Source: a virus
Virus record (IMG/VR): IMGVR_UViG_3300034198_011610
Location: 1-59,117 of that record
Direction: 5' to 3' (one strand)
DNA: 59,117 nt
Shown: one piece after another, positions 26,001 through 35,300 of the stretch
Layout of the letters: each line of letters opens with the position of its first letter
Position numbering within the stretch: position 1 is the stretch's first letter
Program-made: the position numbers and the translations under genes
Notes under the pieces: generated by a model
The model's input: the letters and a program-made list of their open reading frames with translations, nothing else
Told to the model about the DNA's origin: nothing
Database searches by the model: none

Positions 26001-29000
26001 GGAAGAACCTATCCAAGCCGAACCTATCGAAAGCAGAGGCGCACAAGAGGTTAGCGACGATAGAATTTTTCAAGAAAATGTCCCCAGCGGAGAAGGCGAA
26101 GTGGCGCAAGGGGAAGTAAAAGCTCCCGTTCCTACAGAAAAAGCACAAGGAATAGCAACACCAATAGAAAAACCTAAAGTCGTTGTTACAGGTACAAGAC
26201 AAGGTATGGAAAATCTTGCTGGGGAAAAGTCTACTGATTATGAAGGGGTTGAAGATGCTAGAGGGAGAATGAAAGACTTTGATAGCGAAGGAGTATTAAT
26301 TGAAAAAGATAAAGAAGGGAATAATGTCGTAAACATAAAAGTAGATGCTGTAGATGCATTTGGAAGACCAGGATTCCTACAAGCATCAATAACTGTCCCA
26401 GAAGGCTCAAATATAAATGATGCAGCAATTAAAAAAATAGTTGCAAAGAGTGTAAGTGAAATGAAGGGGGATAGGATGGATTTAGATTTAAGTAAAGTAG
26501 ATAAATCTTTATTTGCAAAACTTAAAGAGGATATAGTAAACGAATTAAAAAATCCATCAGAAGCTCCCGTTCCTTCAGAAGTAAAACAAGGGGAAGTAGA
26601 AGCTAAAAGAGCTGATATAGAAAAACAACAAGAACCTAAAGTAACAGGAGTAGAACAAGAGCAAGTAGTAAAGCAAATGAAACCATTTACAGATAAAATG
26701 GTTGAGATTGAAAGAGAATTTAATAATAACGGATTTGAAATAAATACAGACTACGATAATGAAATACAGGTATTAGACAAGAACGGGGAACAAGTAGAGC
26801 CAGCAGAACTTCCCGACAATTTAAAAAAAATAGCAGCAGATTATGAAAAAGCAACTAGCAAGCTAGGGGAATTTGATGCATCTGCAAGAGAAAAAGCGTT
26901 AGCTGAATCTAGGAAGGTAGTTGAAGTGGAAGCGGAGGTTGTTGAGCCTAAGAAAGAAGAACTTCCTCCCGTTCAAGAAAAGCCCAAATTAAAATCTGGG
27001 GAATCTATATCATTTAAAGATTTCGGGCAAAATAAATTAAGCGGAGAAAAAATAGAAGTCCCTGGATACGAAAATATGGACTTGATTCTAGTTAGGGACG
27101 GGTTCGATAATAAAATATACGAATTAAGCACTGGGATGCAATTGGCTGACGTATCGGCTTTTTCAAAGGAAGAGGCTATTAGCGAAGCGTCTAAATCTTT
27201 GCTAGAAAAAAAATTAAGCGCAGAAAGTATATATTCAAAAATATACAAAGCAGAGCAAGACAAAACATCTAGCAGATTAAAAACAATAAACGAAAGCCCA
27301 GCATACGAATCGTATAAAGAACAAAAAAGGGCAGAATACGAAAAGAAGCCATACGTTCAAACAGAATCAGATAGAATAGAAATAAATAAAATGGCTGACG
27401 AAGTTGAGCCGATTAACAAAAACGTAGCTGAAACATTAAGATACAATGCCAACAAAAGAGTAGTAGAGGGAGATAAATCATGGTCGTTTAGCGTTTCTGA
27501 TGCTAAGCGAATGGTTGATTTTGTTAAAGAAAAGGCAGAAGCGGACAGACTCAAATCAGAAAATTTGCCGTTGCCAGAAGATAAAAAACAAAAAAGAAAC
27601 ACAACGGAAGACGCGTTTAAGAAAGCTATAAACGAAGGATACACCAAAGATAGGTTTGATAATATTCCAGAAGAATTAAAGCAACCCATATTAGATGCAT
27701 GGAAGAAGCAAAACGAAGTATTTAATAAATACGGGTATAATCCAAAATCGCTACAAGAGTCAGACGGAATTACGCTTGTTGTAGGTAAATATCTGGCAGC
27801 ATTAAACTCAAGGGATTTAGTTAAAAAAGAATCAAGAATATCCGAAGCAATAAATGGTGTAAATAAAGAAATATCCAAAATAAATAAAATACACGATAAA
27901 GAATTTTATGTAGAGCCAATAATTAAGGTAGAAAAACCAACGATAAACAAAGACAATAAAGGACAAGAGCCATTTGTTACTAGAAATAAAAAACAAATGG
28001 TAAAAATAAACCAAAACGGAACAGCTATAGTTACGGACATGCAAGGTAATCCAGTTAGCAGAGCTGTAGAGAAAAAAGCACTGAGGGAGTATGCTAGAAA
28101 ATTTGATTATTCTGTAGGCAAAAAAGCGGAAGAGTCTGGCAACGAAATATCTTCTGCTAGGGATGTAATAATAGAATCAGAAAATCCCCTTGAAGTTGCC
28201 GAAATATACGCTAATGAAGAGCTTGCAACAGCAAATATGTCTTCAGTGGAAGCAATGATTCACGACTACGGGATAGGCAAAGTAACTAATAAGAGCTTTA
28301 GAAGATACAATGACATAAATAATATAACAATGTCATTGGCTAAAAGTTATTTAAGTAAAGAGGGAAGAGGGCTAGACCAAATAGCGAAAGATATGTCAGA
28401 CCATTATTTCCCAGAAGGAGATGGAACAGAAATATCCCCAGAAGACGTTGGCGACTTTATAGTTAGATTTCCAAATAGGGAATCGGGAAGACTAATGGAA
28501 ACAGATATAGCAAAAGAAGCTGCTGAAAAATTTAAGAAACTAACTGGTCTTTATCTAAACAGAGAAATAGCCGACATAGCAGTTAATCAACAATTTGAAT
28601 TATTAAGTAAAGAGCAACAAAAACTATTAGAATATGAATACAAAAATCAATCAGAGCTCGAAAAAGACTACTGGGACACATACGCCAAGACTGACGGATT
28701 TACAAAAGAAATTCCTGTTGGTGAAGCTAAGCAAGCAAAAGCCGCCACAAGAAAAAAAATAGGAAACTTTGAAGCCAAAGCTCAAAAGATAGCAGACAAA
28801 ATAATGGCAACAGAACTTCCCTCTTGGTTCTCAATAGCTGACAAAGATGTAATTACAAAAGGAGTTGATGCAGAGAGTATGAAGAGGGCATTGGCAGACG
28901 CTATTGTAAGTATGGGTAAGTTATTGGATAGCGGAGTAGAGTTTTCAGAAGCATTGAAGCAATCTGTAAGAGAGCTTGTTGGAATCAAGGGGGAACAAAA

Positions 29001-32000
29001 TAGAGAATCTATCGAGAAAGGGTTTGAAGAGTATTACAAGTCTCAAGTTCCCCTTGAAGAAAATCCATTTGAAAACATCCCTAAGACACAAGTAGCAAGA
29101 GACAAATACTTTGATACTACATTCGGAGAAAACGCAGACAAGGCAAGAGAGATTTATAACCAAGGGGGAACTCCAGAAGAAATGCTTGCTAAGATGAAAG
29201 AGGCTGGACTAGAACCTCCCGTACCGCCAACAGCAGAAAAACCAACATTGTCTACTGAACCAGAAAAAGTAGGTATTAGAAAAGAAGACATTAAAGAACT
29301 AGCCATTAAGTATGACTTAGACATAGCAGAAAGAAGAGAATCTATAACAGATGCTGAAATAGCTTCAATGGCTAAGGACATGATAGCTAATGGGTATGAT
29401 GTAAATAAACTTGTTCAAGATTCATTAGATATAGAAAAAAGAGGATTGACAGATATAGAGGCAAACATACTTGCAGAAGTAGCTGCTGACATGAAAGCTA
29501 AGATTGATAAAAACTCTAGTGATGCTGATATTGCTAAATACAGAGATGTACTTAGTGCGTTGAATAGGGGTATTAGCGAAAATGCTAGGGGTCTTAGGAT
29601 GGCTAAGGTTAAAAAGAATGTAGTAGAAAGCATTGCAGATGTCATGGCAGACATGATGGATGATACCATGACTGATGAATTAACTACAGAGCAAAGGAAT
29701 AAAGCTGAAGAAAGATTTAACGATATAAAAGTTGCCCTGGATAAAGAAACTGAGTTAAGAAAGCAAGCTGAACAAGAAATTGACAGATTGAAGGCAGAAC
29801 TTGAAATAAAAAAACAAAAGGCTAGAGCTGAAAATAAGCCTAAAAAAACTAAGCAAGACTATGCCTCAGAAAGAAAAACAATTATTCAGTCAATAAAAGA
29901 CAAATGGAATAAGGCAAGCAAAGGCGAGGGTGGGTTGACTATGGCAGTTGTTCCCTACCAGTCACAATTAATGGCTATCGCTCCAGATGTAGCTAGACTA
30001 GTAAAAAGTTATTTAGAACAGGGAGCTGCTACAACATTAGAAGAAGTTAGAGCATTGCTTAAAAGAGACATACAAGATGCGGGTGCTGATGTCCAAGATG
30101 AAGATGTAAGAGGATTAATTGCTGGGAATTATACTAAGAAAAAACCAACAAAGAATCAGTATGCTAAAAAATTGTATGAGTTAAAGCAAGAAGAAAAATT
30201 ACTTCTTCAAATTGAAGCGTTAGAAAGAGGGGAAGAGCCAACAACGGAAAAGAAAAGAATAGAAAAGAATCAGAAATTAGCAGATTTAAGAAAAAAAATA
30301 AAAGAACTTACTGGTAAAGAAGTTCCAAAAAAAGAGATAAAAGAAAAGACAGAAAAAACAGAAGATGAAAAGTTTGAACAAGCGGTAAATGCAAGAATAA
30401 AAGCAAACCAAAAGAAACAATCAGAAATACAAGATAAGATTAACAGGGGAGATTTCTCTCCAGAAGTAAAGAAACAAAGTATTTTAGAGAACACTGAATT
30501 GCAGAATAATAATAAAGCTCTGTATGATGAGTATTTAAAGTCGGTACTAAATAAAGACGAAGCCTTGTTGGAATATGAAAAAGCAAGAGTGGCAGACCAA
30601 ATGAAAAATAGGACAAAGCTAGAAAAGATTTCAGATGGTGTTGATGTCTTAATACAAACCTCTAAAGGTACAGTGGCAATGGCTGACCAATCATTTACAT
30701 TAGTACAAATGTTGCCATTTGCGTTTTCTCATCCAATAGAAATGGTCAAATTTGCTGCAAGAGCTGCAAAAAACTTTGCTAGCAAAACATCTTTTGATAA
30801 AAGCATGGCTATACTTCATAGTACAGCTCTTTGGGATGTCATAGAAAAATCTGGGCTAGCTATATATGAACCAAGGAGTGCAAAGTCAGAAATGAGAAAT
30901 GAACTTCATGGTGGCGAGAAGAATTTATGGAACAAGGAAATAAATGTAGGTGGCAAAAAAATAAGTGTTGGTCAAGCATTTGAAAGAAGTGCAACTACGG
31001 CACTAAACAATGCAAGACTATATTTATTTATGAACAGCGTGCAAGATTTATATAACGCTGGTAAAACATTTGAAAACTCTCCAGAGTCATTTAAAGCTGC
31101 TGCAAGAATAGCTAATGAATTTACAGGTCATGGCAAAGTGCATGAGATGTTCCAAAATAAAAATTGGGACAAAATTATATGGTCTAAAAAAATGTTCTCA
31201 AGTACATTCAATTTGCTTGGATTCGGAGACTTGATTAGACCAGTAGCTACAGCGAATGCAATAGGTAGAAGATTAGGAATTACAACAAAAGAAACTTCTA
31301 AATATAGTAAAGGTTTTTATACTAGTTTAACCGCAGACCAAGCTAAGTTTGCAACTAAAGAATTAACTAGGTTTGTAGTTGGTGGCATGATGATAATGAT
31401 TGCTACAAAATTATCATCAATAATGGCTGGGGACGATGAAGATGAAGTTGTTATTAACATGAATCCAAAAAGCACTGATTTTGGTAACATGATAGTTGGC
31501 GGTAAAAAAATATCAATATATGGAAGATTTGGTTCAGCCGTAAGAACAGTATGCCAAGTTATTTTAGGAGAAAGAACAACAGCCGAAGGAGAAAACAAAG
31601 CTCTTGGTGATGGATATGGCAATAAAACAAGTGGTGAAGTAATGTTTGGTTCATTTGTGAGGGGTAAGATGACTCCATCTGCTGGCATTGCTTATGATTT
31701 TATTTTAAATAACAAAAAGAATTATTACACTAAAGAAGAGTTATCAGCTAAAGAAATAACTAAACAATTAACAATACCGTTGGCGGCTAGGGAAGTATTT
31801 ACAGATATAGACAGAGATGGCGCATTAGTGGGTACAATAGAAACTATCGCTAAAATATATGGTGCTACGATTAGAGACGAAAGAGACTTTATTAAAACCG
31901 AGAAGCCAACATTTACAGAGTTAGAAATGAAAGACGAGGGGGATAAAAAAGTATTTGAGTTCTTAAAAAAATATGAAGTTCCCGTTCCTACATTCCAAGA

Positions 32001-32364
32001 CATAAAAAAATATCGTCTAGAAGTAGATGACAAACACCCAGAGGCTGGTAAAACAAAAGACGGTAAGCCATATGCACTATATAACCCAGATGAATTTAAA
32101 ATGTATAATGATTTTAAAAAAGATTACATTATTAAGGCACTTAAAATATTAGATAAACTAGACAAATCTGGAACAGTTAAGTTGACAAAAGAAGTTATAG
32201 AAGACAAATTAAAGTCTGTTGAAAGTCAAGCATCAAAAGTTGCCAAGAATAAATTAATTGCCAAAGGAATAATACCAGCAAAAAACAAAGAGGCATCTGA
32301 TACCGATATAACTATAAGTGAAGAATTTGCAGAATTGTTTTCAGAAGAAAATCCAGAAGAATAA
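23083..32364 (+). CDS. Giant polyvalent virion-ejection protein, 3,093 aa
   Basis: The N-terminus has two copies of a short repeat (KLIKDGYTAENIGSEEEF and LLSEGYTEDNLGNIDEF, about 14-62). A hydrophobic, Ala/Gly-rich segment (about 647-726) could span a membrane. A low-complexity middle has repeated APVP and QGEV units (about 1005-1175). A C-terminal module (about 2527-2890), starting TVAMADQSFTLVQMLPFAF and including RFVVGGMMIMIATKL, resembles the large polyvalent-protein-associated domains of ejected phage proteins. No lysozyme, protease or RNA polymerase motif was found. Likely packed in the capsid and injected with DNA. Confidence 0.75.
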   Translation: MPAPVSKSSELYRKLIKDGYTAENIGSEEEFTKKASTKEGASKLHSVLLSEGYTEDNLGNIDEFTTKLVSVSPDKKKVSTTGQPASSEGLQDGGLESTTSTTEPKTTPEQPKGIVIGETTGSTFRTKDFAAEPSPDKSYYRVDYKDEKNQPAHKYFESEEDSRIFFKNVPTPSTGVTGYYEKLPKGEIIEKVSTPPIPPTPIDLSFKANELLNKKIATGVSSPTGAIGITPIDLTTYKKDEEAIAEAKKIKLDLAAQGYDADKIYDDFKDINTSLLFDDNKESIMNNYKNNPNKYEKDIAILKFTSQLAQAIHNMPEDKRFDPIRGSLQEVSFKRDLNYNELRKNTKNITDNIRFYAGDNYANDLLKNVAIIQSDIYGSAIINNDENIKNDTRSNYLNNNQIGALQYLEDTNPEIAKGYEVLMIDSSLIKKNSKEEAGWQEKAFALESIGLQLQKTTLKSILDDPNVIENIGAEEAINYASKLDEVDKQIQGLYTKYPHAAIREATEAAMDLTDNIPSIGWANKPFVSAGNAIYNTITGVYEFASEPFRNNEESKLFQLDLIGEDILRTPSKYLLKSQQMKKTYDWKLSPEVQKKYDDIMNDKSLSINDKTTYVYNLLKDNPNGYTRIPVHNTKLNVNPSTIYYSVTELAASLVPYMALEMATGGGATASIIRKISSSFIAAAATGFHDNYVQAIKEGSSNPYRQAIITTAIMSAAMAGAGTPSMIKSMLGTKSAIGEVVSKLTDDEIYNVLNKIKNGSLKNKIIDFGETIGKNTYKSIVEGAKGGAKFELTMLAAKELDAETKNQKLSREELFTDALLGVLNFTIFGGVTGLGKSAYKSITDIQGGALIKASENPVLYLKAAEKQLSDNLLTKNEYDQIKDNIETASRVADNIRYVDENGNELSEANKAKLLAAKIQQYKLREQANGDIPTKLRDKIDDEINEVEAYVEEIQKPKEYDTENTTGLPSEVRVGEEPIQAEPIESRGAQEVSDDRIFQENVPSGEGEVAQGEVKAPVPTEKAQGIATPIEKPKVVVTGTRQGMENLAGEKSTDYEGVEDARGRMKDFDSEGVLIEKDKEGNNVVNIKVDAVDAFGRPGFLQASITVPEGSNINDAAIKKIVAKSVSEMKGDRMDLDLSKVDKSLFAKLKEDIVNELKNPSEAPVPSEVKQGEVEAKRADIEKQQEPKVTGVEQEQVVKQMKPFTDKMVEIEREFNNNGFEINTDYDNEIQVLDKNGEQVEPAELPDNLKKIAADYEKATSKLGEFDASAREKALAESRKVVEVEAEVVEPKKEELPPVQEKPKLKSGESISFKDFGQNKLSGEKIEVPGYENMDLILVRDGFDNKIYELSTGMQLADVSAFSKEEAISEASKSLLEKKLSAESIYSKIYKAEQDKTSSRLKTINESPAYESYKEQKRAEYEKKPYVQTESDRIEINKMADEVEPINKNVAETLRYNANKRVVEGDKSWSFSVSDAKRMVDFVKEKAEADRLKSENLPLPEDKKQKRNTTEDAFKKAINEGYTKDRFDNIPEELKQPILDAWKKQNEVFNKYGYNPKSLQESDGITLVVGKYLAALNSRDLVKKESRISEAINGVNKEISKINKIHDKEFYVEPIIKVEKPTINKDNKGQEPFVTRNKKQMVKINQNGTAIVTDMQGNPVSRAVEKKALREYARKFDYSVGKKAEESGNEISSARDVIIESENPLEVAEIYANEELATANMSSVEAMIHDYGIGKVTNKSFRRYNDINNITMSLAKSYLSKEGRGLDQIAKDMSDHYFPEGDGTEISPEDVGDFIVRFPNRESGRLMETDIAKEAAEKFKKLTGLYLNREIADIAVNQQFELLSKEQQKLLEYEYKNQSELEKDYWDTYAKTDGFTKEIPVGEAKQAKAATRKKIGNFEAKAQKIADKIMATELPSWFSIADKDVITKGVDAESMKRALADAIVSMGKLLDSGVEFSEALKQSVRELVGIKGEQNRESIEKGFEEYYKSQVPLEENPFENIPKTQVARDKYFDTTFGENADKAREIYNQGGTPEEMLAKMKEAGLEPPVPPTAEKPTLSTEPEKVGIRKEDIKELAIKYDLDIAERRESITDAEIASMAKDMIANGYDVNKLVQDSLDIEKRGLTDIEANILAEVAADMKAKIDKNSSDADIAKYRDVLSALNRGISENARGLRMAKVKKNVVESIADVMADMMDDTMTDELTTEQRNKAEERFNDIKVALDKETELRKQAEQEIDRLKAELEIKKQKARAENKPKKTKQDYASERKTIIQSIKDKWNKASKGEGGLTMAVVPYQSQLMAIAPDVARLVKSYLEQGAATTLEEVRALLKRDIQDAGADVQDEDVRGLIAGNYTKKKPTKNQYAKKLYELKQEEKLLLQIEALERGEEPTTEKKRIEKNQKLADLRKKIKELTGKEVPKKEIKEKTEKTEDEKFEQAVNARIKANQKKQSEIQDKINRGDFSPEVKKQSILENTELQNNNKALYDEYLKSVLNKDEALLEYEKARVADQMKNRTKLEKISDGVDVLIQTSKGTVAMADQSFTLVQMLPFAFSHPIEMVKFAARAAKNFASKTSFDKSMAILHSTALWDVIEKSGLAIYEPRSAKSEMRNELHGGEKNLWNKEINVGGKKISVGQAFERSATTALNNARLYLFMNSVQDLYNAGKTFENSPESFKAAARIANEFTGHGKVHEMFQNKNWDKIIWSKKMFSSTFNLLGFGDLIRPVATANAIGRRLGITTKETSKYSKGFYTSLTADQAKFATKELTRFVVGGMMIMIATKLSSIMAGDDEDEVVINMNPKSTDFGNMIVGGKKISIYGRFGSAVRTVCQVILGERTTAEGENKALGDGYGNKTSGEVMFGSFVRGKMTPSAGIAYDFILNNKKNYYTKEELSAKEITKQLTIPLAAREVFTDIDRDGALVGTIETIAKIYGATIRDERDFIKTEKPTFTELEMKDEGDKKVFEFLKKYEVPVPTFQDIKKYRLEVDDKHPEAGKTKDGKPYALYNPDEFKMYNDFKKDYIIKALKILDKLDKSGTVKLTKEVIEDKLKSVESQASKVAKNKLIAKGIIPAKNKEASDTDITISEEFAELFSEENPEE

Positions 32365-32380
32365 CCAAATCAAAATAACC

Positions 32381-32701
32381 ATGACCGAATCAAGAAGAAT
32401 CCAGCAATTAGAAGAACAACTAAAGAAGTATGAAGAAAATGGGATGGCTAAACTTTACTATTCATTAAATAAAAAAATGAACGAGATGGCTGACCTAATG
32501 AACAGACATGACTTAGCGGTTCTTCCCATTGACGACCCAAAGGACAAAACATTTGATAGACTAAAAGTAATATGGGCAGATGCATCAAGCATAGCCCTTG
32601 CAGTTAAGTCTCTAGGGGAAGTCGCTGGGGTTACAGGAAACGAAAAGGCAGACGTAGAAAAGAAGCCATTTGTAGAAACCATTGCTGAAGCTAGAAAATA
32701 A
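32381..32701 (+). CDS. Small coiled-coil protein, possible terminase small subunit
   Basis: 106 residues from ATG 32381 (an upstream in-frame ATG would overlap the giant gene). Begins with coiled coil (ESRRIQQLEEQLKKYEENG) and has a mid-length helical part. The place, two genes ahead of the large terminase, is where a TerS is expected, but no HTH is evident, so this is context only. Confidence 0.4.
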   Translation: MTESRRIQQLEEQLKKYEENGMAKLYYSLNKKMNEMADLMNRHDLAVLPIDDPKDKTFDRLKVIWADASSIALAVKSLGEVAGVTGNEKADVEKKPFVETIAEARK

Positions 32702-32726
32702 TTGTAATTTTATAAAAAACAAATAA

Positions 32727-33224
32727 ATGAAAAAACCATTATTAGATGCTAGTTGCATAAAGAAACTGGAAAAAGCTGTTCAATATGAACTTGGGCATTT
32801 CTATCTATACAAGATGCTTGCTAATAAAATGCAGATGCTAGGCTACTTTGGTGCGCAAGAATACTTCCTAGCAGAAAGCAAGGAAGAAGAAACGCATTAT
32901 CAGAAGCATGTAGACTTCCTTAATGACGAAGGAGTTCTAACTAAATTGCCTACATTAACTCCAGAGAAGGATGACATATCTTCCCTTAAAGAAGGAATAG
33001 AATCAGCATACGAAAACGAACTAGACCTATTAAAGTATTACAGAGAATTATATAAGGAAGAAGCTATGGAATATCCAGAGATAGCGGCTCACCTTAATTT
33101 CTTCCTTGATACTCAAAGGGAAGCTGTTGGATTCTATGGAGATATTTTGGCAATGTTTGAATCAGAGAAAGATAATCATAATATATGCATGATTATTGAC
33201 CATAAACTTAAAAAATTGGCTTAA
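32727..33224 (+). CDS. Ferritin-like protein
   Basis: 165 residues in four helices. The diiron residues fall at the spacing of bacterial ferritins: E21, E54 and H57 (EETH), E98 (YENELD), and Q130/E132 (LDTQREA). Y28 is near the centre, as in ferroxidase sites. Such proteins store iron or protect DNA from oxidation. The gene is between the ejection and packaging genes and overlaps the terminase start by one base, so it is expressed late. It may be packed in the virion or replace a host iron-handling protein (inference). Confidence 0.75.
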   Translation: MKKPLLDASCIKKLEKAVQYELGHFYLYKMLANKMQMLGYFGAQEYFLAESKEEETHYQKHVDFLNDEGVLTKLPTLTPEKDDISSLKEGIESAYENELDLLKYYRELYKEEAMEYPEIAAHLNFFLDTQREAVGFYGDILAMFESEKDNHNICMIIDHKLKKLA

Positions 33225-35299
33225 TGCCCGAAAAGGTTTATATATACAATACTGAAATAGAGCTACCAGAACCTCCCGAAAATATAGAGGACTGGGGGAC
33301 AGATAGTCCCTTAGAACAATACTGGCAAAGAAAGCCATTGCCAGCCTATTTTGAGCAAGTTGAATACGATAGAGACGGTAACGCATTGCTTGATTCAAGG
33401 CAGATGCAATACGCCTCAGAAGAGGTTAGGAGATGCAAGGACGGGTTCTGGTTTATGAACAGAGGGATTCCGACATATATTACAGGGAAGAACTACTTTT
33501 ATATCCAATGGTGGAAGCTAGAGGATGACATATACCCAGACTATAGGGACTTGGATAGGAGATACTTTCTATACTTAGACAAGTGGGAGAATACGCCATG
33601 GTGTTTAGGGTTGTTGATAGGTAAGAAAAGAAGACAAGGTCAAACATCAATAGCTACCTCTAATCTAGTCTATGAGTGCATATTCTTTAAGAATAGCGTG
33701 TGCGGGTTGACAAGTAAGACGCAGATAGATGCTAAGGCAGCCTTCACTAACATGGTTGCGTTTGGTTATAGACAACTTCCCGTCTTTATGAAACCAAAGC
33801 AGTTAAACAACAAAGACTCTGTAAGTGAATTAGTATTTGCCCATAAGTTAGTAGAGGTAAAGGGAGCAAAAGGTACAGCCATAGATACAGACACAGGACA
33901 CAGGAGCAAGGTAGACTACAGAGCGCCAGGGAAGAACGCCTATGACTCTGGTCGTCTTTCAAGGTTGTTAGCAGATGAGGGCGGTAAGTTCCCGCCAGAA
34001 GTTCCCTTCTCGGAATTTATATCAATTGTTAGCAAGACAATGGTAAAGGGGGTAAAGAGGGTTGGTTTTATGGAATGTCCGTCCACAATGAATGACATGA
34101 CCAAAGGTGGCGGTGAGCAGTACAAGAAGCTGTGGGACTTGGCAGACCCAACGTCTGGCAGAACGCCAAACAGACTCGTAAGATACTTTACTCCAGCCTA
34201 TGACGGTTACCTTGGATTTATAGACAAGTACGGAATATCTGTGATAGATTCTCCCGACCCAGAGCAGTATAAATACTTAGTAGAAAACTATGTAGGACTA
34301 GGTGATTTGACAGAAGAAGACGTTAAGCTAGGAGCAAGACAATATCTAATAAATAAAAGAGCTGGTCTAGAGGGAACACTACTAGAAGAAGAGATTCGTA
34401 TGAATCCGTTTGACGAAAAGGAAATGTTCCAATCGGCAGCCACATCTTCCCTTTACAACTCATTCAAACTAAACCAACAGTTAGACTTCCTAAGCTATAA
34501 TGAACTTACTGAAAGAGGTAATCTAATATGGGAAGACGGTCATCAGTTTTACAAAGAAGAATATAACAGTCAAGGGGAGCTTGTAGGAACTAAAATAAGC
34601 AAGGTGCTATGGATTCCAAACCCTAACGGCAAATTTGAAAAAGTAAAGGGATGGAAGCCAAAGGAAATGAACAACGTCTTTGAAAAAAACGGATACTTCC
34701 ATCCAAACGGCAGCTATGCTATAAGAATAGGATGTGACCCATTCAAGTACGACAAAACAAAAGACAGCAGAAAGTCAAATTGTGCAGCATACGCATATCA
34801 ATTAGAGGATTTATCTAACGAAAATTCAGAATTTAATGATATGTTTGTAATGAAATACGTAGACCGTCCATTAACAACCGATTTACAATACGAAGCAGTG
34901 CTTAAAATGGCATGGTATTGTGGTTGTCAAGTGTTATTTGAGCGTAACGTAGATGGTTGGAAAAAGTTCTTTAATTATAATAAATGCGGTGGATTTCTAA
35001 TGTGGCTTCCTAAAGAAGTAGAGCCTGGAATCTATACTGATGGGAACGGGAGAACAACGCAAATGATATGCGACTTCACAGAGGCATACATAGAAAAGAA
35101 CATTGAGAAAGTTTACTTCCCGTCCCTAATGCAAGAACAAGCTGGATGGTTAGGATTCGAAGTAGGGAACACACAAAAGTATGACGAAGCTATGGCAAGC
35201 GGATTCGCCCTTATAGCAGCAAAGCAAAAGAGATATATAAAAGAACAAGATACAAAAAGAAATATAGAATTTATTATACCGTATTTAAACGCCAATTAG
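33224..35299 (+). CDS. terL: Large terminase subunit
   Basis: 691 residues. ATPase domain: Walker A variant IGKKRRQGQTS 132-142, Walker B SRLLADEGGKF 246-256, coupling region CPSTMND 285-291. Nuclease domain in the C-terminal half with IGCDPFKYDK (D in GCDP) and an acidic strand around the GCQVLFERNVDG region. Packages DNA into the prohead through the portal encoded next. The KKRRQG form of Walker A is typical of terminases from crAss-like and related Bacteroidetes phages. Confidence 0.93.
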   Translation: MPEKVYIYNTEIELPEPPENIEDWGTDSPLEQYWQRKPLPAYFEQVEYDRDGNALLDSRQMQYASEEVRRCKDGFWFMNRGIPTYITGKNYFYIQWWKLEDDIYPDYRDLDRRYFLYLDKWENTPWCLGLLIGKKRRQGQTSIATSNLVYECIFFKNSVCGLTSKTQIDAKAAFTNMVAFGYRQLPVFMKPKQLNNKDSVSELVFAHKLVEVKGAKGTAIDTDTGHRSKVDYRAPGKNAYDSGRLSRLLADEGGKFPPEVPFSEFISIVSKTMVKGVKRVGFMECPSTMNDMTKGGGEQYKKLWDLADPTSGRTPNRLVRYFTPAYDGYLGFIDKYGISVIDSPDPEQYKYLVENYVGLGDLTEEDVKLGARQYLINKRAGLEGTLLEEEIRMNPFDEKEMFQSAATSSLYNSFKLNQQLDFLSYNELTERGNLIWEDGHQFYKEEYNSQGELVGTKISKVLWIPNPNGKFEKVKGWKPKEMNNVFEKNGYFHPNGSYAIRIGCDPFKYDKTKDSRKSNCAAYAYQLEDLSNENSEFNDMFVMKYVDRPLTTDLQYEAVLKMAWYCGCQVLFERNVDGWKKFFNYNKCGGFLMWLPKEVEPGIYTDGNGRTTQMICDFTEAYIEKNIEKVYFPSLMQEQAGWLGFEVGNTQKYDEAMASGFALIAAKQKRYIKEQDTKRNIEFIIPYLNAN

Positions 35300-35300
35300 T

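Noticed and set aside
25152-31688. Many long minus-strand frames in the giant gene
   Set aside because: They are Ser/Leu/Phe-rich antisense shadows from AT-rich coding DNA; none has a leader or known motif.
23083-32364. Virion RNA polymerase or peptidase in the giant protein
   Set aside because: I looked for DxDxD-type polymerase motifs, lysozyme and transglycosylase motifs and papain-like Cys/His pairs and saw no convincing set; DIDRDG near the C-terminus stands alone.
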